DNA from: Diphasiastrum complanatum
Taxonomy: Eukaryota > Streptophyta > Lycopodiopsida > Lycopodiales > Lycopodiaceae
Direction of reading: 5' to 3'
DNA: 64,000 nt
Assembly: GCA_029204225.1 (NCBI GenBank)
Contig: CM055094.1
Location: 21,690,346-21,754,345 of the forward strand
Shown: piece by piece, positions 20,168-32,760 of the stretch
Numbering within the stretch: the stretch's first letter is position 1
Layout: every line of letters starts with the position of its first letter
Notes under the pieces: model-generated
What the model was told of the DNA's origin: nothing
The model's database searches: none
What the model saw: the letters and a program-made list of their open reading frames with translations, nothing else
Program-made: the position numbers and the translations under genes

Positions 20168-21420
20168 AGCGTTTCCACATCCTATCAGAGCAACATTGCT
20201 CCAAAGTTTTCCACAAATTTCTAGTCTCCATACATTGCCGAGCAATACTCTACATACACTGCTCAGAGAGCCTAGCCCCCATGCTCTGCAATCACTGTGG
20301 ACCAAACCAAGCGTCCATACTCTGCATTCACTGTAGACTGAGCTGAGCGTCCATACTCTGCATACAAAGTTGACTGACCTGAGTCCATCCAAAGACGACC
20401 GATCCGAAGCCCTCCACAGTCGACCGAGCCGAGACTCCACTTGTCTGTTACCAGAGCCGAACCTTCAACAGAGTCATCAGCCGAGTCCAAAATTGTCTGC
20501 CACAACATCTTCCAGTTCTGATGACCCAACTCAAGACATAATTGACATCACCATGGAAAGCCTCGATATCTCTGAGATGAACACTTGGTACCAGGAGACA
20601 CACTAGTTCCTGAGCCACATAGAGTTCCAACTTCCTCTTTTGATCAGTGGCTATCAGAGCCCGTTTCGATTGCATATTGCTTATAACCACATCGACAGAT
20701 TTTCCAGTTCATGTTACCTCCTAACCAAAATTTTGTTTATATTATCTCTATTTCTGGAGCTGACCTCAATACATTTGACTTTCCTAGGGGACCAAACACA
20801 GTCAATATGACCCTCAAAAAGATTGAATCCACAACATACTTCAAATACAGAGACCCCTCAGTGGACAAACGGGAAAAAAAGATGGTTACCGTATCGAGGT
20901 CATAAATGATAAGCCCTTAGCTGCTCCGTGCGCCTATCTAACGAAATATACATAGGGCTATAGGTCCAAGATCACGCGTATCCCCATGAAAATATTCCAC
21001 ATGATGGCTGATTCTAAACTACACGATCAGAACCTTTATGATTGGGCCCAGTTTGCTTCCAACTGCCTCCATGACTATATCAAGAACAAACAAACCTCCA
21101 GTCATTGGGCTATCTTCTGATAGATGTCACTTTGCAGCAGTTGAGCCACTGACCTCGATTTTGAGACCACTTGATGCTAGCAGATAAAAGCTTGGGAGAC
21201 TCCCTCAGAACCACCCAATAATACCAACTCTACTTCCAGGCCTATTGCAACAGATTCCACGCAAGCGGCTTCTCAAAAGAGAAAGAGTTCCTTCTCTCCA
21301 CAAGGGCCAACTGCAAAGCACCAAACGGTCGACCTAGTGAAGCTTACATCGAGAAAGACACCCATGTACTCTATGTCACAGACGAAGGATCGATACAAGC
21401 GAAGTGTCATGCTTCATCAG
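20168..21420 (+). pseudogene. M gene, most complete plus-strand copy
   Basis: Order: N-terminal 12-aa repeats (20,230-20,345), Ser-rich segment (SATTSSSSDDPTQDI), MESLDISEMNTWYQ, stop TAG at 20,604, SHIEFQLPLLISGYQS, frame change, MLPPNQNFVYIISISGAD core (20,711), frameshift in an A run at 20,876, then a C-terminal part (QKRKSSFSPQGPTAK; SSDETDSNDME). A Ser-rich N-terminus, compact core and basic/acidic tail suggest a nucleic-acid-associated or gag-like protein; inference only. Confidence 0.5.
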
Positions 21421-21930
21421 ATGAAACAGACTCAAATGATATGGAGATTACATTCGAGGAGTTCCATGGCCCGAAAGGGCTATCTGATAAATGCCACGTA
21501 AGAGAGAGAAATCATCGAATTTTAAAACTCCGACCGAGTTTTTGGTCTGCCCACACAACTCCGATGACTTGACCTCACTATTTTGGATCACAATGAGTGC
21601 CATCGTGAATCTAAATTTTTGAAATTCAGAAAATACGGAGTGTGTTGGATCAAATGGAGCGGCAAGGTTATCTCAAACTTTTGCAATTCAAAAATTTGCA
21701 ATTTCAACATACATCTATTGAAAAAATATTTTGCTTATTTTGCTCATAACTGCAAAGCTTTGATTTTGCATATAAAGCAAGAAACATAGAGTGTGATGGA
21801 TCAAAAAGAGTGCCAAGGTCATTTCAAACTTTTCCAATTATTATTTTTTTTATAATTAAGACGAGTTTTAATAGCTTACAAGGTATATAACAAGTGGGTT
21901 TTCTACTTGATTAATCTATCGATTATTAAG
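21421..21930. repeat. Unique 130-bp insert and N upstream region
   Basis: 21,445-21,570 holds sequence seen only here (TTACATTCGAGGAG...GATGACTTG). Then the N upstream repeat begins, with three echoes of GGATCAxAA/TGxAGxGxCA. No gene. Confidence 0.5.
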
Positions 21931-23626
21931 ATGTCTAAATATCATCTCCATATTGATCTTCCCAGAGAATATGCTCCACTGTCGAGCAAACATCTGAAAG
22001 GATCCACCTTACCAGCTCACCAAAGGACGAAAGACATAAAACATTGTGATCTATGGGTTGATGGATGTTTGTATCCAATCGATCCAAGCTCAATGCAACA
22101 TCCAAATTTTAGATCGGTCACACAACTCATATTGTTTTTGTGTGAAGGACACAATAGTCTATTGCGTTATTGTGAAAGATTGAAAAGTTATGGCATTAGT
22201 TATTAAATGAAAAAAATCCACTGTTTGGAAAATATGTTGAATGGTTTGCTTACTGACTACCAAGAAAAAGAAACTTTTTTTTGCAAACAAAAGAAGAAAA
22301 TGAAATCTTGAAGATAGATAATTCTCGTTTGTAAGATATTATATTAAACCTCAACCAAGAAACTGGCAATATGAAACTAATTGTACAAACATTGTGTACC
22401 TCATATTGTCAAATAAATGTAGAAGTAAACACATTACGGAAGAAAATATTGAACAATAAGCAAAAAAGAGTTATTTTAAAAAGTATTGACGAGCTCTCAA
22501 CAAGTGGGGGTCAACAGAAAAAAAGAATATATGCTTTCAAGTAGGATTATGTTTTAAACTATTCATGTGTTTTGTTTCATCTAGCACATCAATGGTTGTG
22601 AATTGTTTTTTTCTAAATCTTATTTTTTTTTTTGCAGATAAGCTTGAGTCACCAATGAAAATCCGAAAGACAAGGACATGATTGGAAAGTCTTTAAGTGC
22701 AGTACTTAAAGCCAAGTCAATGACGAGTCTACTTGGAAATCAACGATATTCTCGAATCAAGCCCAAGATTGCAGAGGCCCTTATGGGCGAAGTCGGCAAG
22801 ATCATTGACCGAAAATTGATACAAGGAGCATGTGATTATTTTGGTATTAGCAGGGATGCATATGACACGATGTTTAAAATTATCAAAGAGGCATTTGGAC
22901 AAGTACATATAAAACAATTTCCTATTCCCCGGCCCTTTCAAATCAAATTAGAGAGGGATGTGTTAAACAGGGGTTTGCAAAACATCATTGGTATTCCTTA
23001 CCATATCAATGAAATTTATAACTCAAAACATGGCACTTTGTCATATGATTCTACCAGTATGTTTGTAGATCTGAATCATTTATAGAGATTTATTGTAAAG
23101 TTTTATGGAAACGAAATTGTTGAAAAATTGATATTAGTTCTCCAAGTTAGATGAATCCGAAGTAATAAAGGGACAAAAGCTGGAAAGGGTTAGTGTTACA
23201 CTTATGAATGGAACATTAAGCAATACGATAAACTCGGAGAGTCTTGATTCAGTGTCCAGTCCGAAAATAATATTTGGTGGTTGGCAGCTTTCCAGGTTTA
23301 AATTTATTCTATTGAGTACTAGCAACTAATTCATTTCGAGAATTAATGGTTTTGTGTTTTAAGCGTTATTGTTTTGTTATTATAGGTCCTAGTTCAATTC
23401 TCTGAAAATAGTTCATGATTTTGTGTTTCAAACAGGTTTTAAAGAAGATCATGAAATTCTATTTTGGATTTTTAGTAAAACAGAATATCCAGAGATAATT
23501 AAGAATCATATGAGCGACACACCACTCAATGTTCCTAGAATAGGTGATTTTAAGGTGGAATGGTATTTGGTTCACACACCAAGAGCTAGAAGGAGTGAAA
23601 ATCCAAAACTTAGCGAAATGTTTTAA
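21931..23626 (+). pseudogene. N gene, only full-length copy (unknown, multi-exon)
   Basis: ATG at 21,931 (MSKYHLHIDLPREYAPL); an open stretch to 22,203 with CDLWVDGCLYPIDP; a shifted frame with a likely coiled coil (KEENEILKIDNS, EVNTLRKKILNN) to about 22,530; an intron-like span ending TTTTTTTTTTTTGCAG at 22,636; an exon 22,678-23,085 (MIGKSLSAVLKAKS, HIKQFPIPRPFQI) with TAG at the end; a further frame to GGWQLSR; a candidate donor CAG/GTTTAA (23,298); a candidate acceptor TTTCAAACAG (23,429); and a last exon to EMF. Stops and shifts mark decay. I do not recognise the family. Confidence 0.5.
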
Positions 23627-23679
23627 CTGATCAAACAACATTTATATAGCTAAACCAATAAAACCCAAGCCGTACACTC

Positions 23680-24056
23680 GTCGATCCAACAGCGGATCAG
23701 ATCTATGGCGCGTAATACAACCATCCACACATGTGAGACCACACGTGCTACAGTACATGTCAATCTGCCATACGGCCGCGTGCCCACACCTGCGAGCTAA
23801 GACGTGCCAGAACACACGTCACCACACCATTCGACCACATGGCCACATGTGCAAGTTTCACACGTGCGGATACAGAAGTGTGGTCCCACACGTCAGTTAC
23901 TGATTGGGCCACGTGACCACACGTGCGAGCCGATATGTGCAAGAACACATGTCGTTGACCCATTCGGCCATGTGTCCCCACATGGGATCCCAGACGTAAT
24001 GATCCAGACGTGTAGTTTTACACATGCGTATACAAACGTGTGGTTCCACATGTCAG
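23680..24056 (+). promoter_or_regulatory. G-box array, second copy, truncated
   Basis: Same repeats as 16,085-16,430 with some CACGTG changed to CATGTG. It stops at CACATGTCAG where the CENH3-bearing segment begins, losing the TATA box of the other copies. Confidence 0.65.
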
Positions 24057-24107
24057 CACGTAATTTGCGGTCATGTTAGATTGCTTCCATACGACCTGCA
24101 TTCGTGA

Positions 24108-24296
24108 TATCGCCATCATGCGAGCGACCTCGTCCCTAGGCCTATTCCTTACACCCTCTCACGTCGTAGCGATATCAGCCTGACTTTTTCAGTATCGCCA
24201 TCATACAAGCCCCTGCCTCTCCCTACCTGTCTCTGCCACTCTCTCGCGTTGTAGCAATATCACCCTTAGAGTTCTCAGTGTCGCCATTATGCGAGA
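24108..24296. repeat. 85-bp tandem repeat upstream of the H3 frame
   Basis: Units starting TATCGCCATCATGCGAG at 24,108, TATCGCCATCATACAAG at 24,193 and a partial TGTCGCCATTATGCGAG at 24,279, each with CTCTC(A/G)CGT(C/T)GTAGC. Seen only here. Ends 60 bp before the H3 start codon. Confidence 0.8.
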
Positions 24297-24356
24297 TAAT
24301 TCAGCTCTCTCTTCTGCTGTATCTTTGTCCTCACATGGTATAGATATCCGACCTCA

Positions 24357-24743
24357 ATGGCTCGGATGAAGCAAACTGCTAGGCTTACCCATTTTGTTCA
24401 ACCGTCCCGTCCCTAGACATCTGAACCCATGCATCTGCAAAGATGCGGAAGACCTCGCCGTCCATGGTTGAGGGACATCACGGCCTTGCAGAGGTACGCC
24501 AAACTTGTGATCCTGAAAGCAGCCTTGTACCGGGCTGTGAGGGAGGTTACACAAGATATGACCACGCATTTGCCCTATGCAGTGAGGTGGAATATTGCTG
24601 CATTGGAGGCCCTCCATGTTGCATACGAGGACTTCCAGACAAAATTGTTTGAGGATTCGATGTCGTGTTCCATTCATGGCAAGAGGGTGACACTGATGCC
24701 CAAGGACATGCTTCTTGTCATGAGGTTTCAGAACACCTATGAC
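24357..24743 (+). pseudogene. Centromeric histone H3 (CENH3)-like retrocopy
   Basis: From ATG at 24,357 the tail MARMKQTARLT matches H3 MARTKQTARKS. One in-frame TAG lies at 24,414. The frame then runs on without introns: TALQRYAK (alpha-N), YRAVREVTQDM (helix 1), loop 1 with LPYAVRWN, helix 2 ALEALHVAYEDFQTKLFEDS, and HGKRVTLMPKDM (loop 2/helix 3). Loop 1 is about four residues longer than in canonical H3 and has RW, as in plant CENH3. The normal C-terminal end is replaced by minisatellite. Plant CENH3 genes usually have introns, so a processed copy is likely. H3 identity is firm; CENH3 subtype less so. Confidence 0.8.
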
Positions 24744-25645
<902 letters not shown>

Positions 25646-26012
25646 CCATGTCCTCTAGACATCTCCATTCATGAAGACAATTTATAAGTTTTTGAAAGCA
25701 ATTCCGAATGCAATCAGGGTCATGTTTTAGCTCAGTGCTCTCTCTTTCACTTTACAAAAGTTTTTAAAATACGTTGTTCTGGGATTCGAGAATGGATTTT
25801 GGAATGAATTATATTTCATTGAAGTTTGAACGAGCTTGGAAATTTGAAGATTGAATGAAGCTGTAATCTAGGATTTTCAAAACTCAAAGTTGTTCATGCA
25901 AATTAAGTCATTTTTGTTAATATATTAAAATGTTGTAATCTAGGGTTTCCAAAAACAGATTGAAAATTTGTTAAAAAAATGCTTATTCCTTGTTACACGA
26001 CTAAATAACATA
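25646..26012. other. Spacer between arrays, nothing recognised
   Basis: AT-rich, no repeat partner noticed in the window, two AATCTAGG(G/A)TTT echoes. It may be closest to original flanking DNA. Confidence 0.4.
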
Positions 26013-27009
26013 TAGTTAAAAAGCATATAATGAATCTATGCTATGTTCCAAACATATGCAAGTTACATTGCATTCATTCACACTTCACAAATCATTGGAA
26101 TTCGAATTTAAACAAAATCATTGAAATGAGTAGATCAATGTTTAAATGAAGCGATAAATATTATAATCTTCCCATTTAATTCAATTATATTTATATATTA
26201 TTGGTGCATTAATAGGATACAAACTCGTTATTATTATTTTCTTTGTTTCTATTGATTCAAGCAAGCACAGCTCGTCTAGATGATGACCACAATGCCTCTA
26301 AGGAGAAATAGTTTTTCATTTTTTTTTTAATTTTGATTTTTCTTCAAATTCAAATTTAATGATCTTCCCATGTGTGGTGAATTGGTGTCTGCACTTGAGT
26401 TGGGCTTGTACACTCAAGTTTGATTTTTTGCAATCCCCCCAAATTAATATAACCAGTAACATTATTCTGAAAGCATGTACTATGAGCTAAAAACAACTCT
26501 TGGAGAGTAAAGAGTTAGGAATATGTCAAACACTTTTACACCTAGTATTTGGCAAGATCGGATTCTTTGCGATAACCCCCCCGCCCCAATTCTTAATATA
26601 ACTTCTCAAAGCATCTAGTATGAGCTATAAACAACACTTGGTAAGTCTTAAGACTTGGAGAGTAAAGAGTTATGCATTTGTAAAATACTTTTACACCTAG
26701 CATTTGGCAAGTTAGACACAATGGTAGTAATTATAGGAATGAGTTAGACAAGCTTGTGAAGCCATCTAGAGGTGATTTGTTGTTTAGTTGCCTAGCTACA
26801 TATCAAGCTACCCCAAGTTACCAAACAATTTACTATTATTTTGAGTGACAACCATGAAGCTATCATGATTTGAAATGACATCAATATATTAAGCTACTCC
26901 CAAGTTGACCCTTTCCCAGGAAGCTTCTCTCTTCAAACTATAGCAAAAAGCTCTTATTCAAAGGAACAATCAAGGGTCGAGTACTTACCATACGAGATGA
27001 AGACCAACA
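26013..27009. repeat. Outer inverted-repeat arm, left
   Basis: Reverse complement of 63,000-64,000, starting TAGTTAAAAAGC (the last bases of the window read GCTTTTTAACTA). Contains two diverged tandem copies of GGAGAGTAAAGAGTTA... (26,493 and 26,658) and a C-rich run at 26,576. The arm may continue past the right edge. Confidence 0.9.
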
Positions 27010-27455
27010 GGGCAAGGAAAGATGATGTACGGTTTACTTTGCTATGTCCTTGGAGGTATGCTGAGCATGCTTGGAATATGAAGAACATGTGTTTTCCAAA
27101 AATATTAGTAGTCTTACAAAAAGGCTTGGAGTAACATTAGAATTTGGAAGTGGTGCACCTACTTTGGATGGATGATCACTAACAAACAATTTCTGTCTAG
27201 TCCTTTTGCCGTGATATGTTCCCTCTTGTCGATATGATATTTTCATTGTGTGTCTACATATTTTTTGAACAGAATATGTGTAACCTATTTATTGTTGATT
27301 TTGATTTAATGAGCATTCAATGTTCATTTAATACATTAAATCAAATATCAACAATGAGAACATATATATATACATATATATATCTAGACCATAGATTATG
27401 AACTAAGGTGGACATTTCAAAAGCAGTGAAATCAGAAGGACAGAGAACATCGATA

Positions 27456-27459
<4 letters not shown>

Positions 27460-27496
<37 letters not shown>
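27460..27496. repeat. (GA)n, about 37 bp
   Basis: Short allele of the tract at 452-570. Confidence 0.95.
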
Positions 27497-27498
<2 letters not shown>

Positions 27499-27523
27499 TT
27501 CCATGCATTGCATTCTATTTGTA

Positions 27524-27682
27524 CTATTTCGGGTTAGACGTTGAGGCATTGTAGTCATATGTATAGAGCATCCCATCCTTAAAGGAGAACTTGTGACCAT
27601 TCTCTAAGTGACTTGAATAAGCCCGCCCTCCATTCATTTCAAAGTCAAGAATAATCCATGCCCCTTTCACACTCATAGCCAT
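27524..27682 (-). CDS. Small conserved ORF in block T, second copy
   Basis: Same 52-codon frame as 598-756, intact. See that entry for the limits of the call. Confidence 0.35.
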   Translation of the reverse strand: MAMSVKGAWIILDFEMNGGRAYSSHLENGHKFSFKDGMLYTYDYNASTSNPK

Positions 27683-27701
27683 CTATACTATACAACCACC
27701 A

Positions 27702-27722
27702 CCCCCCCCCCCCCCCCCCCCC
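27702..27722. repeat. Poly-C tract, 21 C
   Basis: Shorter allele of 773-799. Confidence 0.95.
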
Positions 27723-29249
27723 TTACAACAATCAAATTTTACTTGTCCAAGAATAGGAGAAAGATAAGCATGAGAAAAGGTCACAATTGTATCACATTTT
27801 AGTTGCCCAAGACAAACGTAGTGCATGAGAAATTAAGGCAACAGGAAAGGCACATTCACAGTTTGTTTGAAGGGAGCTTTTCATGTCGCATAAGCACGAA
27901 GAGATGTGACGAAATAAAAGGTGAAAGTAGATTAATATTGATGTGTGTTTGCGTGAATATTTTCTGGATCCAAACATCTAGTGTGTGGCTGTTAGGCTAG
28001 AGATAGCATGATATATTAATCTCAACATCCATTGGAGCGAGCTTCCGATCCACTTGAACACAAAACCTACAAGACTATTTGCTTCATGATGTAAATGTGA
28101 ATCCAACTTATCAACCATTACAGAAGATTTGAGCACAAAAGGGGCCTTTCAAAAACATACCTTTTATTTTTTTTCTCAAAAGTTTCTTCCACATGGTCCA
28201 ATCAAAACACTCAAATTTGAAATCTACGTAACGTAGCTCCTTCAAATTGATTTTCTTTTCTTTTTAAAAGAATTGTGATTTTGCGTCGGGGCAGCCCGTA
28301 AATAAGCCATTTTATTTGTAGTATAGTATGCAACTCAGCAGAAAAATAGTGTAACTTTTGAACGGCAACTCAAATAGAGATGATTACGGTGGCATTAGAA
28401 AGCCCTCGACGAGAGCTTTTTCAACGACACCCAACATGACCCAGTTCTGAGCTACGGTGAAGAGGTTATGGCCAGTAAGGGGGCACCATTATGGTGCATT
28501 TAAGAGTAAAGGATCAAGCAAATACTTATAAAACTGGTATATGCCAAGTTAGACACAATGATAAATTCATGAGAATAAGTTAGTGAAGCTCAAAAAGTCA
28601 TTTGGAGTGAGTTCTTGCCGAGTCCCAATTTGTTACCTTGCTATTTGTGAACTTGCCCCAAGATAAGGTGAAAAAAAACTTTTAATATTACGAATGACAA
28701 CCACGAAGCTATCATAGTTTCAACAAAAATCATCACATACATGGGAACATTACAAAAAATCACAATATCACGCTTTACTGCCATGCTGCCATGCATGCGT
28801 TTTAGGAAATGAAAACAAACTCTGATGGGAGAAGATTTGATGCTGGCACATCCTTCTTCAGGCATGGAAATGAAATTCAGAAGCCTTGAAAAGCTATAGC
28901 TTCAAAGGATCGATTTTCCATCTTTTAGTGGCGATCTATCATTCGCTACGACAGTGCTTGATTACTCCTTCGCATCCTTGGACACCATCTACATACATCC
29001 ACCACGGATCCGGAGCGCCATCATCATCCATTTTCAAAAATCCTAAGCTGCCGAGATCTGCTACATTGCACAAAAATCATCACATCTAGCACGAGCCAAA
29101 TGCTTAGGGGTAGTGCTCCTGGAGCTTGTCAAAACCGCACATTCAACATCGATTTGGGTTGAAAGCTCGTTACTAGTACGTTACTACGAAGAATAATCAT
29201 GGTGAGCTGCAAACTCGATCTTTGCCATTACAAATTAGCCTACACTTGG

Positions 29250-29257
29250 TATAAATA
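29250..29257 (+). promoter_or_regulatory. TATA box TATAAATA upstream of M
   Basis: Copy of 9,312-9,319. Confidence 0.45.
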
Positions 29258-29747
29258 GCATCATTTCCACCAAAAAGAAACTTCCAGAGGAAGTTGATTC
29301 GTAGAAAAACTAGCATTTCAACCTCATAAAACTCTTTAAGAATCTAGGTCCTTAATTTTCTCATTTGGTGTAGCTATGTATGTAAGCAAATGTCGCAGAA
29401 CATTACAAAAAGTCACAATATCATGCTTTACTGCCATTAGGAAATGCAAACAAACTCTGATGGGAGAAGATTTGATGCTGGCACTTCCTTCTTCAGGCAT
29501 GGAAATGGAATTCAGAAGCTTTGAAAAGCTATAGCTTCAAAGGATTGATTTTCCATCTTTTAGTGGCGATCTATCATTTTCTACGACCGTGCTTGATTAC
29601 TCCTTCACATCCTTGGACACCATCTACATACATCCACCATGGATCCAGAGCGCCATCATCATCCATTTTCAAAAACCCTAAGCTGCCGAGATCTGCTACA
29701 TTACACAAAAATCGTCACATCTAGCATGAGCCAAATGCTGAGGGGTA

Positions 29748-30116
29748 GTGCTACTGGAGCTTGTCAAAACCACACATTCAACATCGATTTGGGTGGAAAG
29801 CTCTCTACTAGTACGTTATCGCGAAGAAACATCATCGTTTCCACATCCTATCAGAGTGACATTGCTCCAAATTTTTCCACAAATTTCTAGTCTCCATACA
29901 CTGCCGAGCAATACTCTACATACACTGCTCATAGAGCCGAGCCCCCATACTCTGCAATCACCATGGACTGAGCCGAGCGTCCATACTATGCATTCACTGT
30001 GGACCAAGTTGAGCGTCCATATTCTAGATACAAACTTGACTGAGCCGAGTTCATCAAAAGTCGACCGATCCGAATCCCTCCACAGTCGATCGAGCCGAGA
30101 CTCCACTTGTAAATAG
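29748..30116 (+). pseudogene. M gene N-terminal part, second copy
   Basis: Near-identical to 9,810-10,178, including the three 36-bp units, and truncated at the same gypsy junction. Confidence 0.45.
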
Positions 30117-30117
30117 A

Positions 30118-30460
30118 TTTTAAAAACCATATTATGGTATTTAAAGATAAGTTTGACCAGATAGTCTCTATTTATGGGGAGACTAATGTACTCCCGTCAT
30201 CGATGGTTTGCTCGACGGAAGTTATGGAAAAACTACATGATTCTAAGTATGAGCTTTTTCATCTTGTTTTGAAATCTCGTATGCATTGTGATGTGAATGA
30301 TGATGTGAATGTGTTAACATGCTTTAACACCAAAAATTAGCATCAAGAACAGCTTTTAATGCAAGATTTAAAACAAGAGTTCAATGATGTTTTTCCTAAA
30401 TAGGTACGATTCTCTGAGGTACATACTTCTAATTATATTGCAGTCCGTTTTAAGCACATA
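30118..30460 (+). pseudogene. Gypsy pol fragment, second copy
   Basis: Copy of 10,180-10,520 with single-base changes (for example GCTCGACGG for GCTCGGCGG). Confidence 0.75.
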
Positions 30461-32126
30461 ATCAAATTTTTCCAAAATGAAATCTTTGAAATGTTTCAGA
30501 AAAGAGCAAGAACATAAAGATAGATTTTCAATTTCAAAATTGCAGAAAACATCAAACAGAAAGTACCATTCACTTTTGATGTTAAGTAAGTATGACAAGC
30601 AAACACAATATCATGGAAGGACTTGTGTATATAAGGCCAAAGATCAGTAATAAAATACAAGTGTAAAAGTGTCTCACATGAATGGTCTCAAACATTCTAT
30701 TATAGTAGCACAAATGTAAAAATATCTTTGCCTTGTCATTCTGCGTGCTGAGTTGTAGTCGATCCACCGTATTCCTAGTGAGAGTTCTTCTATGTAGATC
30801 CTCAACATCTTGCGAGCCAGTTAATCCCTGTAAAAGTTTAGTCTTTTAGCCGGTAAGTCTTCTTTTGCACCACTCCCTTGTCCTTTCTTTCCTTTACATC
30901 ATGTATACTTCTTTCTTTTTCTCATATTTTGTCAAAAAACCACCGAACTAGGGTTGTTTAGGTTGAAAGAACCAGGCCTTTCATTTGAGTTTTGGAAGAA
31001 TTTATCTTGGACAACGAAAAAATTTGGTCTTTTGAGGAGGCGTTCAATCTCTTTGATGTTTTCAGCATCTCCTAAGTTGGCAAGGAGTTTAGCAGAAGGG
31101 TTTGCAGCAAATCAATCACGTGCTGGCGTAAAAAGAAAAAAGTAGGTGTGACTTGACAACATCTCTGGCGAGCTTGTGTAGCCAAAGAAAAAAGCCATTC
31201 ATCTGATTTTGGAAGAATGCACCAGGGAAGAATTTACTAAGATTGTTCATCATGAAACACGATGACCCAAAAAAGAAAAGAAATGACATGGAGACCCATT
31301 TTTTTTTTGTCGTTTTTTTTGTTTAATTTTATAAAAAATATATCCATGTTTAAAATGCTTCAAATAAAGATATTGTAATGATGTTATATTTTGCAAGAAA
31401 ATTAATCAACCTACTAAAATTTTGTTAATAATTGCAAATTAGCTTATATGAAATAATAATACTGTTCAAAATGAAATCATTGGACACAACCATTTGAATA
31501 ACTAAAAAAAAAATTTTTGCTTATTAAAACAAAAGTTTTCAATGTTTTTTTAAGAATTTTAAAAGTGTTTTAAATTTCAATTCTTGTATCAAAAAAAATA
31601 TTTTTTAAATTATGACAAAATTTTAATCAGTATTTAAATCTTTACTTATATTTAAACATTAAATGATTGCAAATGAAATTATTTCTAAAAACTTCTTATA
31701 AAAACACAACGAAAAATTAAAATATTAAAAACCTGCAGTTCGTTGCAATTTTAGTTTTGCTAATATTTAAATCATTTAAAAACTACTAAATCTATATTTT
31801 TAATACAAACAAATTTAAAAACATTAAATTAATCAAAAAGATTTCAATACACAATATTTCAAGAAATATAAACGCAATTGTTTTTTAAAATAAAATAGAA
31901 TTTATTACTCCCAAAAATCATCAAGATCATTTACATTTTTTGTTTTTTTGAAGAAGCCATTGCAGTGTCAATTGGCACCTCTTCTTCCTTGACAACTGTA
32001 ACCACATTTATCCTGAACTAGGACATCAGCAAACTCCCCTTTATCACCCACTTTTCCACTAGTAGGAGGTTGGGGTTCTTTTTGATAAAAATACAGCAAA
32101 ATAAACCCATTTGATTCTAGAAATGA

Positions 32127-32760
32127 TGGAGAAAGCACCTACTTAAAATCCAAACAAGATCTAGAAGCTAGATTACTAATCAATGCATTGATTCCTAGTT
32201 TATCTTGGCTTGAACTCCATGAATTATCTCCAAAACTCTTCACACATGTGGATGTACGGCTTGCTGCTGCCTGCGTACTGTACCTGCAACTCCAATCTCA
32301 TTCAATGATCATAAAAATCATAAGCCAATAGCATTCATCAGTCAAATCATAGACTCAAACTAGTCAAGAAGGAAAATCTTAATTTTGCTCATAATTGGAT
32401 GGAAATCCCATCACATATTTATACATGTAGAGCTCGAATTTGTGTGTATTACGACTTCTATGTAATCATCACAACCTAACTCTAACATCCAACCTAAAGA
32501 TCTAGTTGATCCACCCTAGTTAGGGTCGATACCTCGAGATCCAAAAACAATGCAAAAACTACTATTTTAAGCTCCTACTTTTTTTCTACCCTATCTATGC
32601 ACTCTTTGGACACATTCCAAAGGTACCATTCCAAAGCTAGGTTAATAATTTGACTTAAAATAAGGTATCCTATGCTTCTGGCATGTGTGACATCCCACAT
32701 CATGGCCTCAAAGTCATTTACAAGTGGAATTTATGCAAACTAGCTTGTGTAAATTTAACA
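32127..32760 (-). repeat. Copia LTR, second copy
   Basis: 634 bp, TG...CA, paralog of 12,190-12,823. Confidence 0.85.

Larger units (their letters stand above)
27010..29192. repeat. Block T, second copy
   Basis: Direct copy of 1-2,274 with shorter (GA)n. At 29,192 (CTACGAAGAA/TAATCATGG) it jumps to the sequence that follows 9,252, omitting 7 kb present in the first array. Confidence 0.92.
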
